The position numbers and the translations under genes were made by a program. The notes below the pieces were generated by a model. It searched no databases and was not told the origin of the DNA. It saw only the letters and a program-made list of their open reading frames with translations. This document shows, piece after piece, positions 1 through 5,613 of a stretch of DNA of 5,640 bases (positions are counted from its first letter, which is position 1; each line of letters begins with the position of its first letter). The DNA is taken from contig JAQXJQ010000092.1 in assembly GCA_029009035.1 (NCBI GenBank), positions 1 to 5,640 of the forward strand, in the 5' to 3' direction. Source of the stretch: Oscillospiraceae bacterium (lineage in GTDB: Bacteria; Bacillota; Clostridia; Oscillospirales; Oscillospiraceae).

Positions 1-8
1 CTCCGACG

Positions 9-38
9 GGTGACTTTCTGCCCGACCAGAAAGTCACC
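9..38. repeat. Perfect 12-bp hairpin in the upstream intergenic region
   Basis: GGTGACTTTCTG (9-20) is perfectly complementary to CAGAAAGTCACC (27-38), with the six-base loop CCCGAC. No T-tract follows on either strand, so it does not look like an intrinsic terminator. A second short hairpin follows at 50-67. From memory, GGTGACTTTCTG-type hairpins occur many times in intergenic DNA of gut Clostridia, so a dispersed repeat is the likeliest reading. The copy number cannot be seen from this window. Confidence 0.55.
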
Positions 39-49
39 AAAGAGTCGCA

Positions 50-67
50 TAAGGGCTGCCGCCCTTA
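50..67. repeat. Short 7-bp hairpin next to the 9-38 hairpin
   Basis: TAAGGGC (50-56) pairs with GCCCTTA (61-67) around the loop TGCC. It lies 11 bases after the larger hairpin and probably belongs to the same intergenic repeat. It is not followed by a T-run on the plus strand. Confidence 0.4.
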
Positions 68-170
68 AGAAACCCGCTTGCACACTTCAACATCATCAAC
101 CATCACCGGCGCACGAAACCGGATACAACGGCAGCTTCGTACCTGCTGATGCGCAGCTCGGTGGCAAGGA

Positions 171-228
171 TGCCCAGCGCCCCAGGATACCGCGCCTGGC
201 TTAAGGCGTGTTGTGGGTAGGCTGGGCA
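171..228. other. Nested inverted repeat, structured non-coding segment
   Basis: TGCCCAGC (171-178) pairs perfectly with GCTGGGCA (221-228). Inside it, CCAGG (182-186) pairs with CCTGG (195-199), so the transcript could fold as a nested structure. No start codon with a ribosome binding site, conserved peptide or promoter is visible here. It may be the remainder of the repeat that starts near position 9 or an unrecognised structured RNA. Confidence in the pairing is good; confidence in any function is low. Confidence 0.3.
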
Positions 229-240
229 CCGAAGAGGAAA

Positions 241-340
241 GGCTCCCTCTGACGAGGGAGCTGTCAGCGAAGCTGACTGAGGGAGAGAATGTGGTGCCGG
301 TTTTGTTCTCTCCCTCCGTCTGCCCTTACACAGGGGAGGC
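241..340. repeat. REP-like palindromic repeat pair in inverted orientation
   Basis: The left copy (241-289) contains the stem GCTCCCTC/GAGGGAGC (242-249 with 254-261) and the stem GTCAGC/GCTGAC (263-268 with 272-277). It ends in GAGGGAGAGAA (279-289). The right copy, read on the minus strand from 340 to 306, starts GCCTCCCCTG and ends in the same GAGGGAGAGAA. The two ends pair over 11 bp (279-289 with 306-316) around a 16-base loop. The right copy lacks the central GTCAGC hairpin and looks like a shortened version of the same unit. This resembles abundant short palindromic repeats of gut Oscillospiraceae/Faecalibacterium genomes, which I recall but cannot count here. Confidence 0.6.
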
Positions 341-361
341 GATTGCTGCACCAACGCAAGA

Positions 362-400
362 GCCCGTTGCAGAGCGATCGTTCTGCAACGGGCCCTTTTT
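362..400 (+). terminator. Rho-independent terminator upstream of the CDF promoter
   Basis: A 12-bp perfect stem, GCCCGTTGCAGA (362-373) with TCTGCAACGGGC (382-393), has an eight-base loop. It is followed by CC and five T residues (396-400), then GTTGTTT. No gene is visible on the plus strand before it inside the window, so it must end a transcript from beyond the left edge or an unrecognised RNA. It also insulates the CDF promoter. The same stem recurs at the right end of the window. Confidence 0.85.
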
Positions 401-426
401 GTTGTTTGGGAAGAGCTCCTACGCCG

Positions 427-455
427 TTGCGTTTTTGTCTTGTCAGGTGTATAAT
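427..455 (+). promoter_or_regulatory. Sigma-A-type promoter of the CDF gene
   Basis: A perfect -10 box TATAAT lies at 450-455. A partial -35 box TTGCGT (427-432, three of six consensus bases) sits at the ideal 17-bp spacing. Transcription would start near 462, giving a leader of about 38 bases, too short for a metal riboswitch of the yybP-ykoY kind. The leader contains the 10-bp palindrome CCTTTAAAGG (476-485), which overlaps the ribosome binding site AAGGAAGGA (482-490). That palindrome could be an operator or a weak SD-masking hairpin, but it may be chance. Confidence 0.65.
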
Positions 456-499
456 ATAAATTCAAGTATTATTTCCCTTTAAAGGAAGGATGTTACGCG

Positions 500-1669
500 A
501 TGCTCAACAGTCTTTTGCGGCGATTTGTGCCCAATTACGAGAACACGGAGGATAAGACCGTGCGCCAGCGCTGCGGTGTGTTCTCCGGCGTGGTGGGGAT
601 CATCCTCAACCTGCTGCTGTTCGCGGGAAAGCTGACGGCGGGCCTCATCGCCGGGGCCATCTCCGTCACCGCCGACGCCTTCAACAACCTGTCCGACGCC
701 GCCTCCTCGGTGGTGACGCTGGTGGGCTTCCGTCTGGCGGGGCAGGAGGCGGACGCCGACCACCCCTTCGGTCACGGCCGGATGGAGTATCTGGCGGGGC
801 TTGCGGTGTCCCTGCTCATCCTGCTGGTGGGCGTGGAGCTGGGCAAAAGCTCCATTGAGAAGATCATCCACCCGGAGGAGACCCTTCTCTCCCCGCTGAC
901 GGCGGGCATTCTGGTGGTCTCCGTACTGGTGAAGCTGTGGATGGCGTGGTTCAATTCCGCCATGGGCAAGCGCATCAGGTCCGAGGCCCTCCGTGCCACC
1001 GCTGCCGACAGCCGCTCCGACGCCATCGCCACCTCCGCCGTTCTGGTGGGTCTGCTCCTGTCCCGGGTGTTCCGCCTGCCGCTGGACGGCTGGGTGGGCG
1101 TGCTGGTGGCCATCCTCATTATCCGCACCGGCTTCGGCAGCGCCAAGGCCACCCTGGACCCCCTGCTGGGGCAGCCTCCCGAGCCGGAGGAGGTCCATGC
1201 CATTGAACAGCTGATCCTCTCCTTCCCCCCCATCTCCGGAATTCACGACCTGGTGGTCCACGATTACGGCCCGGGGCGCAGGATGATGTCCGTCCATGCC
1301 GAGGTGCCGGCGGACTGCGACATCATGGAGGTACATGACGTCATCGACCATGTGGAGCGGGAGCTGGGGCGCACCTTCTCCCTGGAGGCGGTGATCCACA
1401 TGGACCCCATCCAGTCTGACAATCCTCTGGTGCAGAGCCTGCGGGAGATGACGGCGGATCTGGCCAGGCAGGTGGATCCTGCCATCACCATCCATGATTT
1501 CCGCATCACCGACGGCCCCAACTTCACCAACCTCATCTTCGATGTGGTGGTGCCCTACAGCGTGAAGCTCAGTGACGGGGAAGTGAAGGAGCGTCTTGCC
1601 CGGATGCTGGGCGACATGGACGAGCGCTATCACGCGGTGATCCAGGTGGATCGCTCCTATGTCCGCTGA
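500..1669 (+). CDS. Cation diffusion facilitator family transporter, probable Mn-type exporter
   Basis: This 389-residue inner-membrane protein should export a divalent metal by proton antiport, as CDF transporters do. About six membrane segments are visible (roughly 29-51, 53-78, 96-115, 132-151, 166-190, 195-211). The TM2 motif A58-D59-A-F-N62-N63-L-S-D66 and the TM5 motif D170-S-R-S-D174 form the four-residue metal site. The NxxxD/DxxxD pattern without histidine fits manganese-type CDFs better than zinc/cadmium types, which usually carry HxxxD in TM5. D87-H-P-F-G-H92-G-R is the conserved cytoplasmic loop. The cytoplasmic dimerisation domain starts near 215, and the protein is about 85 residues longer than the usual 300, with a second C-terminal region rich in beta-strand-like sequence. 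The ATG at 500 follows AAGGAAGGA by nine bases. It has its own promoter, and no terminator separates it from the regulator downstream. Confidence 0.93.
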   Translation: MLNSLLRRFVPNYENTEDKTVRQRCGVFSGVVGIILNLLLFAGKLTAGLIAGAISVTADAFNNLSDAASSVVTLVGFRLAGQEADADHPFGHGRMEYLAGLAVSLLILLVGVELGKSSIEKIIHPEETLLSPLTAGILVVSVLVKLWMAWFNSAMGKRIRSEALRATAADSRSDAIATSAVLVGLLLSRVFRLPLDGWVGVLVAILIIRTGFGSAKATLDPLLGQPPEPEEVHAIEQLILSFPPISGIHDLVVHDYGPGRRMMSVHAEVPADCDIMEVHDVIDHVERELGRTFSLEAVIHMDPIQSDNPLVQSLREMTADLARQVDPAITIHDFRITDGPNFTNLIFDVVVPYSVKLSDGEVKERLARMLGDMDERYHAVIQVDRSYVR

Positions 1670-1670
1670 A

Positions 1671-1713
1671 TTTACAAAAAGTACACGAAAACCACCCGGA
1701 AAACGGCTATAAT
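1671..1713 (+). promoter_or_regulatory. Promoter with 11-bp direct repeats, upstream of the response regulator
   Basis: A perfect -10 box TATAAT (1708-1713) has no recognisable -35 at 16-18 bp. In its place lie three 11-base imperfect direct repeats in phase: TTTACAAAAAG (1671-1681), TACACGAAAAC (1682-1692) and CACCCGGAAAA (1693-1703). Neighbouring copies agree at seven of eleven positions. OmpR/PhoB-family regulators bind head-to-tail direct repeats of this period, and activator-dependent promoters typically lack a good -35. Autoregulation by the adjacent regulator is therefore a reasonable inference. The first repeat begins two bases after the CDF stop codon. Confidence 0.5.
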
Positions 1714-1751
1714 GTGCCGGAGCATACCAAAAATCGAAAGGAAGTGCGCAT

Positions 1752-2123
1752 ATGCCCCGTAAAGTACTGATCGTGGAGGATGACCGCAACATTGCCGACC
1801 TGCTGCGGCTCTATCTGGAGAAAGAGGGCATGGAGTGCCAGACCGCCGGCGACGGCCTGGTGGGCCTGGAGAAATTTCAGCAGTTCCAGCCGGATCTGAT
1901 GCTGCTGGACATCATGCTCCCCGGAATGGACGGCTGGGCCGTCTGCCGCAAGGTGCGTGAGACCAGCAAGACCCCCATCATCATGCTCACCGCCAAGGGC
2001 GAGCTGACCGACAAGGTGAACGGCCTTGAGATGGGGGCGGACGACTATATCACCAAGCCCTTCGAGATGAAGGAGGTGCTGGCCCGGGTCCATGCGGTGA
2101 TGCGCCGCTTTGGGGAGGAGTAG
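1752..2123 (+). CDS. OmpR-family response regulator, receiver domain, ended early by in-frame TAG
   Basis: The open part encodes 123 residues, a complete receiver (CheY-like) domain that accepts phosphate from the partner kinase. All key residues are present: acidic pair D10/D11, phosphoacceptor D53 in the context LLDIMLPGMDG, T80 in MLTAK, and K102 in TKPF. The ATG at 1752 follows AAAGGA (1737-1742) by nine bases. Translation stops at TAG 2121-2123. The same frame then continues without any other stop to 2438 as the DNA-binding half, and the full 228-codon span is the normal OmpR-family length. As read, the product would be a stand-alone receiver that cannot bind DNA. It could act as a phosphate sink, or the gene may be a nonsense-mutated pseudogene, a readthrough gene or a sequencing error. 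Identity of the domain is near certain; its state is open. Confidence 0.85.
   Translation: MPRKVLIVEDDRNIADLLRLYLEKEGMECQTAGDGLVGLEKFQQFQPDLMLLDIMLPGMDGWAVCRKVRETSKTPIIMLTAKGELTDKVNGLEMGADDYITKPFEMKEVLARVHAVMRRFGEE
2121..2123 (+). other. In-frame amber codon in the response-regulator linker
   Basis: TAG lies in the frame of the regulator, at codon 124, between the last receiver helix (ending RRFGEE) and the first strand of the winged-helix domain (starting near LSFDKLV, codon 130). It is one base from CAG, AAG and GAG, all plausible linker codons. It is followed by CAG ACC. The other four genes here end in TGA or TAA, and none has an internal TAG, so the window gives no support for general recoding of TAG and cannot exclude it. 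Confidence 0.85.
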
Positions 2124-2186
2124 CAGACCGAAAAGCGCCTGAGCTTCGATAAGCTGGTCATCAATCTGGACTCCTATGAGCTTCTG

Positions 2187-2438
2187 GTGGACGGCAAGCG
2201 GGTGGACACCCCGCCCAAAGAGCTGGAGCTGCTTTACCATCTGGCTTCCGCCCCCAACCGTGTGTTCACCCGCAACCAGCTGCTGGACGAGGTGTGGGGC
2301 TTCGACTACTTCGGGGACTCCCGCACGGTGGATGTGCACATCAAGCGCCTGCGTGAAAAGCTGGAGGGCGTCAGCGAGGCGTGGAGCCTCAAGACCGTCT
2401 GGGGCGTGGGCTATAAATTTGAGGTGGTCGGGGCATGA
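2187..2438 (+). CDS. Winged-helix DNA-binding half of the split response regulator (start uncertain)
   Basis: Codons 125-228 of the regulator frame encode an intact OmpR/PhoB-type trans_reg_C domain. It contains the PPKELELLYHLA helix, the turn V-F-T-R-N-Q-L-L, V-W-G-F-D, and the recognition helix region D189-S-R-T-V-D-V-H-I-K-R-L. The hairpin wing at the end is V-W-G-V-G-Y-K-F. The first possible non-CTG start after the TAG is GTG at 2187, giving 83 residues. That start has no visible ribosome binding site and would remove the N-terminal beta-strands encoded at about 2139-2186. The fragment is therefore more likely read through from 1752, or not made, than independently started. Its TGA overlaps the kinase ATG (ATGA, 2435-2438). 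Confidence 0.6.
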   Translation: MDGKRVDTPPKELELLYHLASAPNRVFTRNQLLDEVWGFDYFGDSRTVDVHIKRLREKLEGVSEAWSLKTVWGVGYKFEVVGA

Positions 2439-3859
2439 AAAGTATGTCCTCCCGCCAGTTTGCCACCATGGCGGGTATGATCCTGCTTTCCTTCCTGTTA
2501 TTGGGCGCGGCCTTTACAACCCTCAGTTATCGCTATACCATCAAAGACAAGCAGGATATGCTGAACCGGAACGCCCAGTATATCGCTGACTTTACCTCCA
2601 ACCAGGTGACCACCTACGGCAGAGGAGACGCGTGGAAGTCCCAGGGCTTCCAGTCCTACCTCACCAATGTGGCGCTGGTGACCGACACCCATATCATGCT
2701 TGCCACCAACGAGGGCACGGTGGTGTACGGCACCGGCGGCCAGCAGGAACTGCGCGGTCTGGAGGGCCTCCGGCTGTCCAACTCTCTGGTGGACGGTATC
2801 ACCTCCGGCTCCTACGCCGGAATGACCACTCTGGGCAGTTTTTATAACGAGGCCCGCTATCTGGTGGGCCTTCCCATCCATGACGGCACCGGGTTCCTCC
2901 AGGGGCTGGTGCTCATCTCCTGCGACGCCTCCAACCTCAGTGGGATGTGGCAGGACCTGTCTGTACTGTTTCTGCTCACCGCCTGCGCGGTCATTCTGGT
3001 GGCGGCCATCATCAGCTCGGTGACCAGCGTGTACCAGTCCCGCCCGGTGAAGGAGATCGCCGCCGCCGCGCGGAACTTCGGCCACGGCGAGTTCGGCGTG
3101 CGGGTGGATGTGGGCGCCCGGAAGGACGAGATCGGCGAGCTGGCCGAGGCGTTCAACAGCATGGCCGATTCGCTGGCCAAGAGCGAGCAGCGGCGCAGCG
3201 AGTTCATCGCCAATGTGTCCCATGAGCTGAAGACCCCCATGACCACCATCGCCGGCTTTGCCGATGGGATCCTGGACGGCACCATCCCTCCCGAGCGGGA
3301 GCGGGATTATCTGCAGATCATCTCCTCCGAGACCCGCCGGCTTTCCCGTCTGGTGCGGTCCATGCTGGACCTTTCCCGCCTGCAGTCCGACGAGCGGCTG
3401 GCTCAGCAGAGCTTTGATATGAACGAGGCCCTGCTCCGGGTGCTGGTGAGCCTGGAGGGGAAGATCAGCGCCAAGAAGCTGGAGGTGGCCGCCGATCTGC
3501 CCGAGGAGCCCACCATGGTGTGGGGCGACGCGGACTCCATCACCCAGGTGTGCTACAACCTGCTGGACAATGCCATCAAATTCTCCCCCGAGGGGGGCAC
3601 CCTGGGACTGGGCATCATCACCAAGGGGCAGAAAGCGTATATCTCCGTGAGCAACTCCGGCGAGACCATCGCCCCGGAGGAAGTGCCCCTGATTTTTGAC
3701 CGCTTCCACAAGACCGATCATTCCCGCAGCAAGGACCGTGACGGCGTGGGACTGGGACTTTATATCGTCAAGACCATTCTCAACAGCCACAAAGAGGACA
3801 TCACCTGCACCAGCGAGGATGGACTGACCAAGTTTACCTTTACCATGACCCGGGCATAA
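2435..3859 (+). CDS. Membrane sensor histidine kinase, partner of the response regulator
   Basis: This 474-residue two-pass membrane kinase should phosphorylate the adjacent regulator. TM1 is at about 9-32, an extracytoplasmic sensor region at about 33-172, and TM2 at about 176-199. A HAMP linker follows at about 198-250. The HisKA domain has the phosphoacceptor H263 in FIANVSHELKTP, and a HATPase_c domain spans about 360-473. The N box is N375-L-L-D-N379-A-I-K-F, and the G2 box is G437-V-G-L-G-L442. The G1 box reads V-S-N407-S-G-E-T where the canonical motif is D-x-G-x-G. This substitution recurs in some PhoR/WalK-like kinases, so it need not mean loss of activity. ATG 2435 overlaps the regulator stop, and GAGGTGG (2421-2427) lies seven bases upstream, so the kinase can be translated even if the regulator is truncated. 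The sensor region was not recognised as a named domain. Confidence 0.95.
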   Translation: MKSMSSRQFATMAGMILLSFLLLGAAFTTLSYRYTIKDKQDMLNRNAQYIADFTSNQVTTYGRGDAWKSQGFQSYLTNVALVTDTHIMLATNEGTVVYGTGGQQELRGLEGLRLSNSLVDGITSGSYAGMTTLGSFYNEARYLVGLPIHDGTGFLQGLVLISCDASNLSGMWQDLSVLFLLTACAVILVAAIISSVTSVYQSRPVKEIAAAARNFGHGEFGVRVDVGARKDEIGELAEAFNSMADSLAKSEQRRSEFIANVSHELKTPMTTIAGFADGILDGTIPPERERDYLQIISSETRRLSRLVRSMLDLSRLQSDERLAQQSFDMNEALLRVLVSLEGKISAKKLEVAADLPEEPTMVWGDADSITQVCYNLLDNAIKFSPEGGTLGLGIITKGQKAYISVSNSGETIAPEEVPLIFDRFHKTDHSRSKDRDGVGLGLYIVKTILNSHKEDITCTSEDGLTKFTFTMTRA

Positions 3860-3886
3860 GCCGGGCAGGTGAGAGGAGTTGGAGAT

Positions 3887-5110
3887 ATGGACAACTATCT
3901 GGGCTACCGCTGGCCCGGACAGAACGGCGCTCCGGCGGCCGCGCCGGTCAAAAAGAGCAGGCGCCGGGGATGGCGTGTGCTGCTGGGCGTGATCCTGGCG
4001 CTGGCAGTGATCGGCGGATTGCTGGCCGGCGGATATTACGGCGGACAGTATCTGGCTGCCCGCTGGATGGATCAGCTGCCCGACCTGCCCGCCATCACCC
4101 CCACCCGCAGCCCCTGGGGGGAGGAGGAGTGGACGGCGGAGCTGCTGCCCTCCGGCGACCCCGATCCCGAGGGAGAGATCGTGCTCATGCCCAGAGCGGA
4201 GGTACTGGAACTGGACGCCGGCAGGATCTATCAGACTGTGCTGCCCTCTGTGGTCTGCGTTCAGGCCACCAACGGCAGGGGCTACAGCGTTGGCTCCGGC
4301 GTGGTCATCACCGGGGACGGATATGTGATCACCAACTATCATATCATGGAAGAGTGCACTACCGTGTCCGTCATGCGGCTGGACACCTATGAGGTGTTCG
4401 CGGCCGGACTGGTGGGCTTTGACGAGGAGCTGGATCTGGCCGTGCTGAAGGCGGAGGGGACGGGCTTTGTCCCCGCCGTGCTGGGGGACTCCGACGAGCT
4501 GAAGGTGGGCGACCCGGTCTACGCCATCGGGAACCCCATGGGCTATCTGTACGGAGCCATGACCGACGGCATCGTCTCCGCCGTTGTGGAGCGCACGGAT
4601 AAGCTGAGCTACCCCGGGCGGCTGATCCAGACCACCGCCGCCCTCAACTCGGGCAATTCCGGCGGCGCTCTGGTGGACGCCTACGGCCGGGTGGTGGGGA
4701 TCACCTCCGCCAAGATCACCGGTGTGCGCGACGATGTGGTGACCGAGGGCCTGGGCCTGGCCATCCCCCTGACCGATGTGCATGGCTATCTGACCCGTAT
4801 CCTCCGCACCGGAGGGACCGCCCGTGCCGCTCTGGGCATCTTTTGCGCCGCTCAAACGGTGGATGGCGTGAGCGGCATCCTGGTGTTCGAGGTGACCGAG
4901 GGCACCCATGCAGTTGGGGTGCTGAAGGAGGATGACCTCATCATCGCCGCGGACGGCGTGCGGGTCACGGAGTTGGAAGAGCTGCTGCGGGAACTCAGCT
5001 GGAAGCAGCCGGGAGAGTGGATGGAACTGACCGTGCTCCGTCACGGGGAGGAGATCACGGTTTCCGTGGAGCTGTATGACCGGCTCAAGGAGGGACAAGA
5101 TGACCAATGA
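3887..5110 (+). CDS. htrA: Membrane-anchored HtrA/DegP-like serine protease with PDZ domain
   Basis: This 407-residue S1C-family protease would act on misfolded or stressed proteins outside the cytoplasmic membrane. A positively charged cytoplasmic tail (KKSRRR at 22-27) precedes one membrane anchor (about 31-50) and a Pro/Glu-rich linker. The trypsin-like domain (about 115-300) has the full triad: H152 in VITNYH, D183 in DLAVLK and S258 in GNSGG. One PDZ domain follows at about 311-400. The total length matches Firmicute HtrA proteins. The start at ATG 3887 is preferred over the in-frame GTG at 3869 because AGAGGAG (3872-3878) sits eight bases before the ATG. It lies 27 bp after the kinase gene and overlaps the next gene by 11 bp, so co-transcription with the two-component genes is likely. 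It may be both target and effector of that system. Confidence 0.93.
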   Translation: MDNYLGYRWPGQNGAPAAAPVKKSRRRGWRVLLGVILALAVIGGLLAGGYYGGQYLAARWMDQLPDLPAITPTRSPWGEEEWTAELLPSGDPDPEGEIVLMPRAEVLELDAGRIYQTVLPSVVCVQATNGRGYSVGSGVVITGDGYVITNYHIMEECTTVSVMRLDTYEVFAAGLVGFDEELDLAVLKAEGTGFVPAVLGDSDELKVGDPVYAIGNPMGYLYGAMTDGIVSAVVERTDKLSYPGRLIQTTAALNSGNSGGALVDAYGRVVGITSAKITGVRDDVVTEGLGLAIPLTDVHGYLTRILRTGGTARAALGIFCAAQTVDGVSGILVFEVTEGTHAVGVLKEDDLIIAADGVRVTELEELLRELSWKQPGEWMELTVLRHGEEITVSVELYDRLKEGQDDQ

Positions 5111-5606
5111 AGCGCGCCGCAAGGCCATCCTTGACAGACTGATGGGGGCGGAACAGCCCATCCCCGCCGCCGTGCTGGCGGGGGAGCTGTCGGTGAGCCG
5201 CCAGATCATCGTGGGCGACGTGGCCCTTCTGCGGGCGGCGGGGGAGGATATCACCGCCACCGCCCGGGGTTATGTGATGGGGCGGCGTGACGGGGAACGG
5301 CATATCGTAGCCTGCCGTCATACCCCCGGAGAGATGGGCCGGGAGCTGCAGATGATGGTGGACTACGGCTGCACCGTAGAGGATGTGAGCGTGGAACACT
5401 CCCTGTACGGCCAGCTCAGCGGCCGGCTGGACATCTCCAGCCGCTACGATGTGGAGCAGTTTCTGGAGCGGGTGAAGACCGCCGACGCCAAGCCCCTGTC
5501 CGACCTCACCGGGGGCATCCACCTGCACACCCTGCGCTGCCCGGACGAGGCCGCCTTTCAGCGCCTGCTGGATGCGCTGAAGGAAGCGGGATTTTTGGTG
5601 GAATAA
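5100..5606 (+). CDS. niaR: NiaR-type niacin-responsive transcriptional repressor (HTH-3H protein)
   Basis: This 168-residue regulator matches the YrxA/NiaR family, which represses NAD synthesis and niacin uptake genes when niacin is plentiful. An N-terminal DeoR-like helix-turn-helix (about 4-58) contains S-V-S-R-Q-I-I-V-G-D-V-A-L-L, very close to the Bacillus protein. The C-terminal 3H domain (about 66-165) keeps H74, E82, H141 and H143. These have the same spacing as the four nickel ligands I recall for Thermotoga TM1602. The third family histidine is H100 in VEHSLYG. ATG 5100 is preferred over ATG 5076 because AAGGAGG (5087-5093) lies six bases before it and 5076 has no comparable site. 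It overlaps the protease stop by 11 bp, which suggests translational coupling. No NAD gene is adjacent within the window. Confidence 0.93.
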   Translation: MTNEARRKAILDRLMGAEQPIPAAVLAGELSVSRQIIVGDVALLRAAGEDITATARGYVMGRRDGERHIVACRHTPGEMGRELQMMVDYGCTVEDVSVEHSLYGQLSGRLDISSRYDVEQFLERVKTADAKPLSDLTGGIHLHTLRCPDEAAFQRLLDALKEAGFLVE

Positions 5607-5613
5607 AGATTTA

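Noticed and set aside
103..465. 120-residue minus-strand and overlapping small plus-strand open frames (10-204, 213-482)
   Set aside because: They run through hairpins, the repeat pair and the terminator, have no ribosome binding site and look like translated repeat DNA.
456..499. Manganese riboswitch in the CDF leader
   Set aside because: The leader from the predicted start site is about 38 bases, too short for a yybP-ykoY fold, and the conserved loop motifs are not present.
479..1792. 437-residue open frame on the minus strand
   Set aside because: It is the antisense shadow of the CDF gene, with a His-rich translation, no ribosome binding site and no family resemblance.
2121..2123. Pyrrolysine or genome-wide TAG recoding as explanation for the amber codon
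   Set aside because: No other internal TAG occurs in the five genes and no pyl gene or suppressor tRNA is visible here. The window cannot support this claim, so it is kept only as a check.
3849..3865. CCCGG/CCGGG hairpin at the end of the kinase gene
   Set aside because: It has only five pairs, overlaps the stop codon and has no T-tract. It is unlikely to terminate transcription before the protease gene.
2498..5260. 920-residue open frame on the minus strand
   Set aside because: It is antisense to three well-supported genes. Its low-complexity His/Gly/Gln-rich translation is what G+C-rich codon bias produces on the opposite strand.
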